From Xiphias gladius (Eukaryota > Chordata > Actinopteri > Istiophoriformes > Xiphiidae): a stretch of DNA of 64,000 bases. Position 1 is the first letter of the stretch. Each line of letters opens with the position of its first letter. The notes beneath the pieces were generated by a model. That model had not been told where the DNA came from, searched no databases, and was given only the letters and a program-made list of their open reading frames with translations. This document shows positions 1-13,610 of this stretch, in pieces. The position numbers and the translations under genes were made by a program. The stretch spans positions 18,589,722-18,653,721 of the forward strand of contig NC_053411.1 of the NCBI RefSeq assembly GCF_016859285.1, read 5' to 3'.

Positions 1-3000
1 GGAAGATGAGGATGGAATAGGATGGAGGGAGGAAGAAAAGGCGGAGGCAGGAAGAGGGCAGAGAAAGGAGGAAGAGAAGGATGGGAGAGGATGAAAAGAG
101 GAGGGAGAGGAGCCTTGCATGTTCTGGTAAATCTTTGGAGGAGAGGAGGAAGAGGAGGAAATCGATGGATGGAGTGAGGAAGACATAGGGATAAATGAAG
201 AGTTTAAGATGGGAGAGAGTGAAGAGGTGTTCTCTTGTTTGGCCATGCCCCTGTGAAGCTCAAGGTCTTGGTGGCTGTGCATGTGAGGGTTTGGATGCCA
301 TAATGACTGGGCCGGGTGCGGCTTGTCGGGGTCCACTTTGATTTTTAAAGCCGGTTCACCTTTGGATTGCAGCAAACTTGGATGGTTCACTTGTAATCGT
401 CTTCCTCTGTCCTGCCTGTGTCTTTCGGCCAGTTTGGTCCCACTGGGCTTCTGTAGGCACTGTGTTAGCTTTGTGGGAGAAACAAGATCCTGATAAAAGA
501 AAAATAAGGAGGAGGTGGTCAAAGTGAGTGGAGAAAACAAACTGATCTGTATCAAAAACCTAAAGAACCCTTCAATATACTGGGCAAAAGTTTTAGACAC
601 TTCTGATTTTTTGATTCTTTTCCATCATCAGCCCCATCAGGCAGGCATCTGATCAGCCCCAGATTCACTCTGCAGCAGGACAACGAGCCCAAACATGCAG
701 CCAGAGTCATAAAGAACTATCTTCAGAGACAAGAAGACCAAGGAGTCCTGAAACAGATGGTCTGGACCCCACAGAGCCCTGATCTTGACTCACTCTTGAT
801 CACTCTGCAGCAGGACAACGAGCCCAAACATGCAGCCAGAGTCATAAAGAACTATCTTCAGAGACAAGAAGACCAAGGAGTCCTGAAACAGATGGTCTGG
901 ACCCCACAGAGCCCTGATCTTGACTCACTCTTGATCACTCTGCAGCAGGACAACGAGCCCAAACATGCAGCCAGAGTCATAAAGAACTATCTTCAGAGAC
1001 AAGAAGACCAAGGAGTCCTGAAACAGATGGTCTGGACCCAACAGAGCCCTGATCTTGACATCATTGAGTCAGTCTGGGATTACATGAAGAGACAGAAGAC
1101 ACTGAGACAGACTAAATCCACAGAAGAACTGTGGTGAGTGGAACTGGTGCTGTTTTAAAGGCAAACTGTGGTCAAACCAAATCTTGATTTGATTTAGTTT
1201 TTTTTTCTGTTTAATGAACTCTGTATGAGGTTAATTGATAAATAAAAACTATTTGTGGCATTGCTTTTGAAAGCATCCACGCTTTTCTTTTGCTGCCTAA
1301 AACTTTTGCACAGTGCTGTAGGTGGCAGGATGTTGTATATTCAGTGTAGGAGTTATTTGGAATTTTTCTAGCTGTGGAACAAGGAAGCCTTCTGCTGAAA
1401 AACAGTGGTGCAGTCAGACTGCTTGGAAGAAATTTTAATTTAATTACCTTAGTGGGAGGAACCAAACACTGAAAGCCGGAGCTTGGAAATTGGAAAGGCA
1501 GAAGCAAAGATAGTCCACCCGGAAAGTTTTCAAAATGGTGGATAGCGTCATTGCACTCAGAAAAACTGCTTTTCTCAAAATGGCAGACGCCAGCCGCCAT
1601 GCATGAATCTCCTCTTGAGTTCCTGACCGGTGTTCCTCCATTACGTTCGATGAATGTGCTGATGTTTGACTGGCAGCTCTTCGGGGCGGGCTTTAGCTCT
1701 GGATCAGAGAGGCGATTGACAGCTCCCGGGCACTGAACCGTCATCAACTCAACGATGGGGCGGGTTTCGCCAAAACGAAGGAATTGTTTGAGGATGAGCA
1801 GCTCTTCTTCAGGAGTCACCATCATCCAGGAGTCCAACACCTTCCCAATGGGATACTGGAGAGAAGGGAAAACATTAACCCCAATGAAAACATTGGAAAA
1901 AGTCAGTCTGTCAATGGCAAAACTATTCAGAAATCCCGTTTGCCTTCTTGCTCAGTTTGAAATGCAGAGCTGCTTGGATTAGAGTCTTATGAGTCGACCA
2001 AAACTTGTTTGCGTGGCAGTAGTACTCCTTTTAACCCCGTAGGCCAACCATAAATCCAGGTGCTTTGAAGTCGGATGATCCAGCATCTGGTTTATCACTT
2101 GCAACAACAAATGATACAGGCTATTGGAGAAACAGGGATCCAAACCATTAGCCTTTTACCCAATTTTAGTTCTCACGCCTCAAGCTGAAGCTGTTCTTTT
2201 GTCTTAAACCATCAATACAAGAACTATCATATACAGTATATACTGATGCTTACTGGTGTGGAATTACAGCAGAATGTCTCAATGCAGTTGAAGGCCAACA
2301 TCCAATATATCAGATTCAGTTGTTAATCCTACAACCCAGTATCTATGAAGCGTATTTATAACATCAGACATAGCTTTGTATATAACATATATAACGTAAC
2401 ATTGTAAAGTAGTGACTGTGCAAGTGTTTACCTGCAGCATGTACCCTCTGACATAATCTCCCAAACTCCAGCCCAGTGTGTGCAGTATGTTGCTGACCTG
2501 AAAAAGACAAAAAGTAATCTGTTACACAATAAATGTAGTGCTCCACTACAGTCCTACCAGTTGACTGGGTTTACCTGCTCTGGGGTCAGGATGCTGTAGA
2601 GACGGTCCATCAGTATCTTCAGCCGAACAGGAACGGCTTGAGCTCCGTACAGGACCAGGGAGCTCAGGTCGAACACCACGCCAGGAAGGGCCACCTCAAC
2701 TGTGCCGAAGCTGGAGGAAGGCTGGCTCCGGAGCTTCTCCAAGGCTGGAGAGAAAAAGGACAACAATGAATTACACTGTCGTTATAGGGCCAAGAATGTG
2801 GTTTCCAAACTAGATATTTTTTTTAAAATGAAATGGATTACCACCTCACTGAATACTTTGAAAGTAAAACGAGAAACACAGGGAACAGTTTGAACAGCTG
2901 CAGTTTTCTAAAAAAGCGCGCAGTAGATGAAAATGCAGTAACACTTCATGTCATGGGGCAGATATTTCCCAGCTAATTTTTCTCAAAGTCTATTAAAAAG

Positions 3001-4712
3001 GTAGCTAGTATTTAGCTGTTACTTGGGCAGTTCGGCACTAATTATGAGGGCGATGGAGAAAGTGTTATTTGCTACAGTTATTAAGTCCCCACTTGTTATA
3101 TCTATATTTTTTAAACTAAGAAAATATTTAGTAGGTAAGTATAAAATAGTTCATAAGCAGATGTCGATATCCATCAGAGTTTCCTAGAAAGCCTCATATA
3201 CATTACTCCAATAAGACAAAGTGCTAAACATAAACAGAACATGTCTCTGTAAAATGTCTTATCACTAGAGTAGTGATAACAAAATACAATAAAAATAAAA
3301 TAAAAAACATACAAAATGAAAAATATGTATTTACAGTTCAACATGAAAGTTAACGGATGTGTATCAAAAACAGAGGAGATGACCCAGTTCACTGGTCACA
3401 AGATGGATGTGCAAGGCTCAAAAAGTCTTGACACACCTGTTTGTCAGACCAACAGATGTGCGTTTACCATCCATGAAACACGCCACCTACCTAGACAGGT
3501 GTGTGTGTGTGCGTGCAGATGCTGTCTCCAGATGCTCTCGGCGATGCAATGACAGCGACACCTGACTTCATGTCACCGCAGCGACTGCACACATCTGCAC
3601 TGTGTTTGTGTGTGTGTCAGTAGGTGGGTAAAGTCCAACGCTGTGTCATTGTCAAACTGCTGAATTTCTTTACGACACGAACCTTCAAAGTCAACAGAAC
3701 AGGCGGGTTTTTTTTTTCTCTCCTTCTGAAAACATGCCAAGAAGTTTAGTTTTTATGGATCAGAACCGAGAGAGCAGCTCCGATCAGGTCTATAGCTGCC
3801 ACCGATGAAACCAGGCTCATGCTAGTGGGAATTTGGGAGGTTCAATGGCATGACAAGGGATATGATATTACAGAGGCTGGGTTCAGACTGATTCCGTAAT
3901 GTTTTTAATGCCAAATATTTTCTAAACCGACTTTCAGCCAAGAAGCGAAAGGGTTTCAGTATCGTCCATGGCAGTTACACGCCTGGTAGTGTGCACCAGG
4001 CTTTGAGGCAGCAAACTAGACCATGATGTAGACCATAAAAATACAGTCGAACCGTTAAACTACTTAAACCACAATTGGCTGGTCAAAAATGTTCTTTTGC
4101 TGGGGTGTTTCTAAAATGGTGGTTACAGCCCTGATTCCAGTCCGAGCCTGGCGGTCCCCCTAATCTCGCCCTGTCAACAAAGCAGACAAAGGACCGCTAC
4201 GGACCGTACCAGCTTGAATCTTGCCTGTCCTTCCGACAGATACTGTTATTTATGCCACTTTGGCAACAAAAATCTCGTGGGGACAGGAAACGCAGTCCTT
4301 CAAAGTTTGACCGGGTTCAGAACCATCGGGTTCATGAGTAATAACACCATTGTATGTGTTTGTTTGTGCCTTACCGTGCACCACCCAGCCATGTCCACAA
4401 CGATCACATGACCTGAGTTTGGCACTTCCAGGTTTGAAGCAAACACAGCGGCAGCCGGACTCTGTACACCTGATAGCCTGGTGAGCGGGACAGCACATGA
4501 ATATTCCTTAGACATTGCCGTCAAACGGCCTCGCGAAAACCTTCATCGCATAAAAGGGGACATTTCCTGTCATGGTTTGTTTTTTGTACATTTTTTATTC
4601 TTCGTATTATTCGTGAAAAGATGTTTCAACATGATTTTTTAAATTTTGTGCCATTTCTAAAAACACAAACACACAAAGTCTTTACCTCCTCAGCGTCTGG
4701 AGTCATCCTCAT
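1..4712 (-). CDS. bnc2: Basonuclin zinc-finger protein, bnc2-like; 5' coding half, cut by the left window edge
   Basis: Basonuclins are nuclear C2H2 zinc-finger proteins that regulate rRNA and mRNA gene expression; BNC2 acts in skin, fin, pigment and mesenchymal cells. Six exons are seen on the minus strand: 4712-4686 (start MRMTPDAEE), 4477-4375, 2744-2575, 2497-2432, 1855-1448 and 489-1 (partial). All phases join, giving 421 codons so far. The conserved N-terminal block is clear: AIRCT, C-rich FKPG, CDRCGHGW, VVFDLSSLVLYG, QAVPVRLKIL, GWSLGDYVRGY, LKQFLRFGET, IVELM and IHHFEN. The start is fixed by an in-frame TGA just upstream in the first coding exon. That exon has its own acceptor, so a 5' untranslated exon should lie further upstream (above 4.72 kb). 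The last visible exon is Ser/Pro-rich. The paired zinc fingers would lie beyond position 1. The paralogue (BNC2 rather than BNC1) is inferred from the ccdc171-psip1 neighbours; the protein is divergent from both. Confidence 0.85.
575..1318 (+). mobile_element. Tc1/mariner-like relic with internal tandem duplication
   Basis: Lies in a bnc2 intron. The ends are inverted forms of a CAGTGCTGTnnn / GCAAAAGTTTTAGGCAC-type terminus, seen near 578-600 and 1288-1318. The inside encodes the C-terminal part of a DDE transposase (LQQDNEPKHAA, then WTPQSPDLDIIESVWDYMK). A 135-bp unit is repeated in tandem and in frame, so the LQQDNEPKH motif occurs three times (near 668, 803 and 938). The N-terminal half of the transposase is absent, so the copy is not autonomous. 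The same family recurs at about 18.4, 21.9 and 30.2 kb. Confidence 0.75.
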
Positions 4713-5764
4713 GTCTCAGTCCTGCAATCAAAATAGAAACATCAGCTCAGACACCTGATTGGTCGAATGAAACTGAACCTCTGATGGGATAGTTGGACAG
4801 TTCAGCCAATTACATTCGATTTAAATGACTCTTTGTGATAAAACGTGGCTCACATATGAACAAAAGACAAAGCCAATCGTTCACTAATAATGTAATAGGC
4901 TATTATTGGAAATAAATTGATTTTTTTGGATAAAAAAATATTGATTACTGATTTGTCATGAAATCATTCACTAAGAACTTAAGACTCAAACATTAGTTAC
5001 TTCAAAGTATGAGCTGCATAGTTCCTTTTTTTTTCATTAGTTTTAACTGTCAGCTGTTTGTTCATACGTAAAATTATGACTATTATTATTATTATTATTC
5101 CTACTACCAAGTTCTACTTGTGATTTATTATTGTTTTACAGGAAGTTCATTTAGAATTATAAACTCACCTTCTCTTTCTCATCCTTTATTCTTTTGAATA
5201 TTTTAACAGAATTATATTATTATTATTTAAGTAGATTTCAAATTGTTATACTCCATACTTTTATTTACTAGTACATTTTAATATTCTTTTATTTCTTTTA
5301 TTTTATATTCATATATGAATATATCTTATATTCTTATATTTTTGTGTATATTCATAAATGTCTTATTTTTCTATATATTATGTATAATACATTAGTATTC
5401 TCATACTAACCAATGCTTTTTTGATGAAGGGATTTTTCTTAATGATTACCACGTCTAACTTTTTTAAGAAATCATTTCTCATCTTTCTTGTGGCCGTCGC
5501 GGACGTTCAGCGAGTCTAGTAATGATTTTCATCCCCAGATAAAATGCTGATCATCGCTAATCCATGTGAGCAGCTGACTGTCGATGCAGACGCATTTTTT
5601 TCATGTGAAGAATGAGTGAAATAAAAACCTTTACTGTGAAATGATAAATCTACATTAAACTAAGTGACAACGTTGTGCTGGTATGTGTTTCTACTTGTAT
5701 TTCTTTTTTTATACTTTTACTTTAACTATACTTTTTCATTTCTATCTAAATGCTTTTTTTTTAT

Positions 5765-5873
5765 CGTCATGCCGCTTTGACATTTTGTCTCGGTGCCTTT
5801 CATGTTTTATGTAAAGCAGTTTGAATTTGCCTTGTTGTTAAAAATGTGCTATACAAATAAACTTGACTCACCC
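5765..5873 (+). mobile_element. Truncated LINE-type 3' end
   Basis: The stretch reads like the 3' tail of a fish non-LTR retrotransposon: a run ending in TGTGCTATACAAATAAACTTGAC after 'GTAAAGCAGTTTGAATT'. Only the tail is present, as is usual for 5'-truncated LINE insertions. The family is assigned from memory of fish repeat tails, not from a search. Confidence 0.45.
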
Positions 5874-6713
5874 TCCTTGATAGTCAAACAGAACTGATCA
5901 TATGAATATTGATAACTGGCTCTAAAGGTTTCAATGATGAACTTTTCAATTATTAACATATTTATATTTAAGGGATTAATATCCAAAACATACTCGCCCG
6001 CCTGTCTGTTGTTGATTCACCACTGATGGATGAAAACGATCCTCCGCTTCTTCTTCTTCTTCTTCTCAGTTAATTTTGCTTCAGGATTTTTCTCTAATTA
6101 CAGGTATTTTCTTGCAGTTATTTCTTCACATATTCGTCCTGTATCTTCTAGTTCTCGTCTTTTCTTCAGAAAATCTTGTTTGCTTCCATCTCGGGACTGT
6201 GAAACTCTACTTTTCTCTCCCTCTCTCTGTCAAATATATATACTGTACATATACACCCCGATTTTTCTTCTTTTCAAGGCTCTCCATCCTGCGACTCCTC
6301 CCTCTAACTGAATAAATATGATTGGACCGGGATGGATGCTTGACTGGGTGGATGAGCGTCTATGATCAGTTTGTTCCCTCCTTTTTCTTCTTTCGTTCTT
6401 TTGTCTCCAGACAGACAGAAGATGGAGATGAGGACGACGGTGTGAAACAGCAACGTAAGTGTCAGGTCTCGGATCGGCCACGGGTCACAGGTAATGGCAG
6501 AGGAAGGAAGAAAGGGACAAAAATGAAATACTGAAGGGCGACACACGGTGACAGCACACCGCACTCGCTGCCGTCCTATTTCCCAGCGTCGATGCTTGTC
6601 AGCTCTCCGGAAAAGCAGCAGTTGTGCACATTCGCTCCTCGGGTCAGGACACGCTGGCTACTGCACTTTGACAACAACTGTTTTGGCTGTGCAGTCATCC
6701 ACTGACACACAAA

Positions 6714-7210
6714 AGTCCTCAGATCCTTTACTTAGGTAAATGTACCAATGCCCCAGTGGAAAATACTCCATTACAAGTACAAGTTGTGCATTCGAAATCC
6801 TACTGAGGTAAAAGTATTTAAGTATTATCATTTAAATGTACTTCAAGAATAAAAAGTAATGGACTGGTTTTGGAGAAGATGGATTCCTGTGACTTTTATA
6901 TTATAATAAACTACATCATTGATCCTGAGTCGTGGAGGCTGCTCCAGGTGGAGCTGCTTTCAGCTACGTCAGAGACAGGGAGAGAGTTCAGTCCACTGGT
7001 TCCCAACCTGGGGGTCTGGCCTTTTCAAAGGGTCACCGGACAAATCTGGGGGGGTCTGAGAAGTTTAGAGTGGAAGTGTCTTTTTTGGTGGAACTGAAAA
7101 CAACTCAAACATCTGAAACATGACAAGGAGACAAAACTATAACTAGACTAATAAAACTACTAGATTGTAGGCTACTTGAGTAAATGTACTTAGTTACAGT
7201 TTTCCACTGG
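6714..7210. repeat. Dispersed fish repeat of the 'aagtaaaagta' type
   Basis: The left end (from about 6714) reads TCAGATCCTTTACTTAGGTA followed by AAAGTATTTAAGTA, and the right end (about 7170-7210) carries the inverted form GAGTAAATGTACTTAGTTAC. Inverted termini of this kind mark a common non-autonomous element in teleost genomes. A second copy is near 50.9-51.1 kb. No coding capacity is seen. Confidence 0.55.
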
Positions 7211-9474
7211 TAAAATTGTGTGACGCTGACATGTATGTTGCGCTTAATGTCACAGAATAAAACAAACAAACAAAAAGACTCATTTTATTGCAGAGAAAAC
7301 GAAAGAAACTGTTTAGCCAGAGCTGCAGTTTGCAACCCAGTTTCATCAGCAGTGTGTGTGTGTTTGCAACTGACGGCAGAATACGGGACTGTTTCTCAAG
7401 GAGAAGTCGAGCACTAACACGAAAGCAACTTGGGCGATTGTTTGGGGAGAAGCTGAACACGATCAGTCAGATCAGTCCGTGTTTCCTGTCTTTTGTTTTC
7501 TCTTGACGGATCCCCACTGTAACCACTGCTTGTTCTTTCAGCCGTTGGCCGACGAAGTGAGGGACTCTGCAGAGCACAAGTAGGAAAAGAAATAAACAAG
7601 ACACCTGTCCTTGATGTGTCCGTCAGACTCTGTGTCCCCTGGGAAACAGCTTCCCGCTGGGAGGAAGGTTCCCCCCCTGAGGGTCAGATTGAATCAGGGT
7701 GACAGTAGGGCACCTGCCCTGCCGCCACACACCTACAGATAAAGAAAAAAAACCCCAAGGTTAAACGAATTATTATATCCAAAATGTCTTCGTGCCTTCA
7801 TCAAGTTTTCACGTCGCAGATTTACACATTTTAAGTGAAAACAGCGGAAAACAATGCAGGATGCCGCCGTTTTCTCCGGTGAACATAAAAAGCTAAACGT
7901 ACTGTGAAAAAGTCAAAATCCTCAGAAGCACAACAGACGGACTGAGATTGGCGATGAACAAACACAGGCACCATGTCAGAGAATCCAACATTTCAAAAAA
8001 GGAAACGTGCTCACGTGAAAAATGTGGCTCCTCTTCCAGTTCCTGCAGAAATTGTAATAATCCAAACAAATGAAAATATTTGTCTTTTCTCCTCATGATT
8101 TTGTGGATTATTTTCCTTTTTCGGTCTCTAGAAATCGGAAAAACAATAAAATACAATGTGTCACCGGTAAAAATGGTTCGGAGCTCACTCAGTACTTACA
8201 ACTTCATTATGCTAAAACCTGAAATTGATTCTTGGCCCAGTAAAATGGAGCCAAGTCAAAATCGTTCCCCTAAAGTTGACATCGTACAGTGGCAAGTGCT
8301 GCTCAGCTGTAGGACAAAACCAAGTGTAGAACATTAAATCACGTATTCGATTCCTTCATATTCGGTTCGATTCAAAAGGTTTATTTGTCACTCAAAGGGC
8401 AATTTGAGGCGAGCGAGCGGCAAACAAATGTGCACACAGACAATTCATCGACACATAAAAACAATGTAAGAACACAAAAATTAGGAACAGCTGGAACGAC
8501 CCGCACAAGGACGTGTGACGGCGGCCAACAATATCCAAACGTCCTTCTGTCGGTTGAAGTAGACGAGCAAGTAACTGAGTACTTTCGCTAAAGGTGGAAT
8601 AAAACGTTGTCAGTGTTCCCTGATCTAAACCAGGCCGTGCAGATGCTGCCGAGCCCTTTTCACAGTCACATCTGTATTTTCTCTGAATCTCAATCCGTCA
8701 TCAAACAGAAGTATTTGTGAGTCTGGACGATTTCAACACGTCTGCCACGAATAACTGCAGGAAGACAAAGAACACGAAGAGTCTTCTCGCTCCTTAACTG
8801 GTTTCTTTAGTTTAACACCATGGTGATTTCCATATTTACCAGGAAAGTCACTGAGATAATGAACAGTGGCTGAAGTCTGCGACGACGATTCCCGTCGCCA
8901 CAACTGGATTGTCAGTGAAATGTCTGCGGCTGCAGCGAGAACGTGGCCGAGTTTCCTCCCGCTGCCGTTTGACTTTGTTGTTTTTTGCTGCTGAACAAAC
9001 CGTGATCTGGTTCAGTGAGTTTGGAGACGACCACGCCGAGAATACAGGACCAGGACACACACACACAGACACACACAGGACAGCGAGGAGGTGGTACCCC
9101 TGCTGCGTTTCAAATACGACCCCTCTGAGAGGTTCTGGTAAGTAAGTGTGTCAATGAACAGCGGTGATCACTCACACACACACAGAGCGTTATCGTCTGA
9201 TATTCTAATTAGTACGACATCAAAACAGGAAAGAGGTCCACCAGCTCCCAGCAGACGCGCAGCCTGTCCAACAGCCCTACCTTCACTGTGTGTGTGTGTG
9301 TGTGTGTGTCTGTCTTTACACCTCGGATCAACAATATAAGAAACTTTTCAGGTCATCTCAGCTCAGGGGAGGAAAAGCTGTGAAGTCAGTGTTTCTTCCA
9401 GATTTCCGGACGTCTCTCTCTTTCCGACGGGAGCCTTTTTCTTTTATTATCATTAATCGCAGAAGGTCATCAGA

Positions 9475-10012
9475 CCCCTGGGCCTCGGTTGAGTCACTCA
9501 GAGACAGACTTGTCCCGCAGCCTCTCCAGCGCCGTCGTTGTCGTGAACCGTCGCCCCAGTCTCGGGTCCCATGCACTCTGCAGCCCTAGAAACAGTTTTA
9601 TCCCTTCGCCCTGATCTAGTTTTATCTCGGAGGTCTGCAGAGACGTCCTTGGAGCTGACGGTTTGGTTTTTGTCCTGACACCAAGTGTGAATTGTGGGAC
9701 CTTATATACTCCGGCGCGTGTCTTTCTAAACTCTGTCCAATCAGTTCATTTCGCCACAGATGGACTCCGGTCGAGTTCTGGACGCATCTCAAGGAAAATT
9801 AAACCAAGCAGGAGGCACCTGAACAAAGCGAAGGCTCTGAACACTTTTGTGTTTTCAAAAAATTTGCAAAAACTTCTGACAAGATTCACTTTTTGCATCG
9901 TGGGTTACCGAGCGTAGATTCATGTTCAAAAATGGCAGATTTATCCACTTAAAAATAAATCGACGACAGAATAAAGCGAAGGGGTCTGAATACTTTCTGA
10001 AGCCAAGTTGAA
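9475..10012. mobile_element. Non-autonomous Tc1/mariner-like element, decayed
   Basis: The stretch carries the typical internal phrases of a common fish Tc1-type MITE: GTGGGACCTTATATACTCC near 9695, a GTCCAATCAGTTCATTT block near 9738, ATGGACTCCGG near 9758, and a terminus reading GGGTCTGAATACTTTCTGAA near 9982-10001. The same terminus ends the element at 46.1-46.5 kb. It is CpG-rich for a repeat and encodes no intact transposase. Confidence 0.6.
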
Positions 10013-13000
10013 ACCTGCAAAAAAAGAGTTTTGTGTGAATAACTCACTTCTAACGTGAAGGTCAGACAGAACCCTATAATTCTGAGTTCACGAGCTTGGA
10101 CGACACGTTGTGCGAACTGGTTCTTTTCTCTGACAGAATTCCCTGACTACACGTTCAGGTTTACTGGGCCTGTCAAGTATTTATCTCCTTCATGAAGTGG
10201 GAAAACCGACCAGCCTGGTCCTTAACGAACAAGCCTCCCCGTCCCGTTCAGCTGCTGGTTTCCCCCCCCCGCTGTCGCTTTTCTGTCATTTGTCGCCACA
10301 AACGTCGGCTTCAGGGGATCTGGAGGTGGATTTTACACGACGCCGCAGTCTCTCTGTGTGTGTGGCGAATATTATGTATTTAACGGGACATTTTAAAGCG
10401 CTTGTGTGCGTCCCTTCGCAGATGGTTTGACTTTCGGCGTGTGTGTGTCCTCTGGCTCTACTCCCCCACTCTTCTCCCCTCCTTCCAAGTCCCTTATCCC
10501 ACCCCTCCGAGTGGAAGCCCGAGATCCCTCCCCCCTTTATATCTGTGTCATTACACCGACCGAGTGTGTGAGGATTTCTCTTTGTAGCGAGTCCAACTTG
10601 GCACTGATGCAGTCACTGCAGGGAAAAGTGTGTGTTTTTAAGTGTGTGTTTAGATGTGTGTGTTGTGTCGCAGGTACAAGTAGGACAGCAGGCAGGGAGG
10701 AACAAGGACTCGGTGAGATGAAACGGGAAGTTTTTGAAATAAAACGGCGGTGAATATTCATAAGGGAGAACCAGAACAAAAACAGGACGCTGACACTTTT
10801 TAATTCATTCTTTTTGTACTTACGTTTTGTTTTCTTTTGACTTTCCTGCTTTTATTTTTACTCTTTTCCTGATGAACAGAGGGCCTCACTTAGGAAAACT
10901 CGTTTTTCGGCCGGATTAACGTATGGGGGAAGGGGGGCAACCCAAATTAATTTAGGAATATGCACCATATAAGCACATTATGAACTAACTTCATTTAAAT
11001 CCGCACGAAAGATTATTCTTGACCCAACTCAAGGTCCACTTACGAGCTTCTTGTACATGCAGCTGTATCACATGGTCTTCATCGGGTAACTGAGTTACAA
11101 AGTACGATGACATGAAAAAAACAGCTACTGAGTTCGCGTTTCAACAGATCCATCTCCGTGACGACGGAACAGACTCCATTCGCTGATGAAGACTGTGCGA
11201 TAACGGTCGAAAGCTCGGGAAAAAAAACGCTCGTAAGCGGGCCTTGGGTTGGGATTGTTTGGTCAAGCTAAAATAGTTATAGGTCTTAAGGCTAGATTTG
11301 GATATGGGACCTCTACAAATGACCAAAACACAAGTGACACATCATAAACCCGGAGCTTCTGGGGGCCCCTGGAGGTCTGGGGCCCTTTGCACAGGTGGTG
11401 ATCCAGCCTTGTGTACAGGGGATTTCAGACTGTGTGTCCACCACTCTGCACTGCTCTGATACTCAATGAGAGGACACCCCCCTCCAACTGTTTAATGCGG
11501 TTACAACTTCAGGATTAAGGTCTGTCACTTCATTCTGCTGTTGTTTCTAAGATTAACGTGGGATTAGGTTGTTTTTAGGACATTTCGTGGCGTCAGAGTC
11601 AAGCATCAGGCCCCAGGTTTTCCTCTGCTTAATACATATATATTTTTATAGCCTACATCGGACCCTGTTTTGGCGTCTGAATGCGACGGTTTAACTGAAA
11701 CAACCGAGAAAACCTGAGCAGCGCAGCCAAACACCTGAGGAAGAAACTAGCTGAATGCGATTCATCGACCAAATGTTTTTACTTAATATTTCTGTACATT
11801 CCCTCCTCTTCTTTTAAACACTGTGCAGCTTTTTCCACAGTAATATTTTTTAATATAAATTTCTATTTTATATTTATCCCTGCTTGGCTTCTGTGATAAC
11901 TGCGTTTTCTCGAACTTGCACGGCAACGCCGAGGCAAAATCCAAATTTTGAGTTTCTTTATAAATACTCACATTTTCCAGCGTCTGCTACATGTATTTGT
12001 TCACCTTTTACACACAAGTAGACAAAGTGATAACCTTGTTTTTGATGCAGTTTTATAATGAAAGATAATGCACGATGACAACAGACATTTTGGGTGCGCT
12101 TGTGTGTGTATTTTAGTTTTAGGGGAATGCTGAGATGAGCGTTTTGATCATGGGATCATGGTCGACTGACACAGAAAGTCACTTGTGCACTTGGTTTCTG
12201 TTTTTCCCTTCATTAAGTGCTGCTGGTCATTTTGAAGAGTGGAGGCAGAGACAGTACAAGTCAGGGATCCTGTTGTGTCGCTGGGTGCTGGAGCTTCTCT
12301 TTGTTTTGGGGATTATATGTCTAATCCTCACTTCTCAGCCTCCTTCAGATTTGTCACTTACAGCAGGATGTGGAATCTGGTTTTCTATAGGAGACGCTGC
12401 TGCTGCTTCATCAGGAATTAAACTTAATCTGTCGTTCGGGAGCGGGACAAACTCTGACCGCAACGCCGGACGTCTCCTGATGAATAAACCCGTCATTTCT
12501 CTGTGTGGGAGTTTGTGTCATGGGGCTAAAGGGAAACACCAGAGTCAGCTGTCCTGTCTGTGATGCTAAGCTAGGCTAGCCACTCCATTGAAAGCAAGTG
12601 ACAGGAGAGTCAACAGATAAAGAAAAGAGTTTTAATTGCCTCCACCAGTCACACCAGTCACTGCCAAGACGCTGTGAAAAGATGACGAGACCAAAGTTTT
12701 CCATCCACACTGGTGCTTTTTAAAACTTTGCCATCCACAAAAACCAAAAAACCAAAAAAACAACAAAAACATGTGAAGTCCTGCCCAGATTTTGTTCGAC
12801 ACAAACCACGTAAAAACAAAAAAAACAAACACTCAAATCAGATGCAGTGTGAACCGTGGTCTGAGGTGACAGGAGGAGGGAAAGACCGAGTAAAGGAACA
12901 AACAAGATTCCTGTTCGGCTGAATCAGCACATCACTGGTGTGTGTGTGTGTGTGTGACAGCAGCTTAAGTCGCTTTGTAGGAGATGTCTCAACACACACA

Positions 13001-13102
13001 TGGAGAGCCTTGAGGGTGTGTTAGCGTGAGGACTTTTTTTTTTTTTTTTTTAAATTCACACATTAATAGAATTCCACAGAGGCAAAGCCTGAGGGCTTCA
13101 CT

Positions 13103-13231
<129 letters not shown>

Positions 13232-13384
13232 ATGATGCTGATGCAGCAGTAAAATGTTTTTCTTCTTCTGCTTGAAAACTTTTCTCACTTTTGTTCATTC
13301 ATTTCCAGCATCTCTGGCCACTCATCGCTGCATGCACTCTATTTTACCCACACACACACACACATGCACACGCACACACACACC

Positions 13385-13610
13385 AGGTGTTCAGTTTATT
13401 AGGGACACCTAGCTAACACTAATTCAGCCTAACACAACAGTCCTGTCATAAACCCTCCCTTCATGAAGGTTCTAATGTTCAGTTTTTCCTCAAACTGCTT
13501 GTGGAGCTGTTGAGTTGCTGTGACTCACACCGAGACGTGTTTGTAGCACTTGGTCTAACCTCACTGATATAAATGGGGTGGACAAAATATTAGAAACACC
13601 TCTCAGTAAC
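13385..13610. repeat. Short interspersed fish repeat with 'TTTATTAGG' ends
   Basis: It begins GTGTTCAGTTTATTAGGGAC and ends in GTGGACAAAATATTAGAAAC, phrases also found at 43.1-43.4 kb and 57.5-57.8 kb. The inverted, related ends suggest a non-autonomous DNA element. No coding content. Confidence 0.5.

Noticed and set aside
6030-6564. Overlapping 70-93 codon frames on both strands
   Set aside because: Low-complexity Phe/Ser content, no splice partners and no recognisable domain. I looked here for the bnc2 5' exon but found no convincing donor.
12135-12563. 142-codon plus-strand frame
   Set aside because: No domain or conserved motif recognised, and ordinary intergenic composition; a chance frame is more likely.
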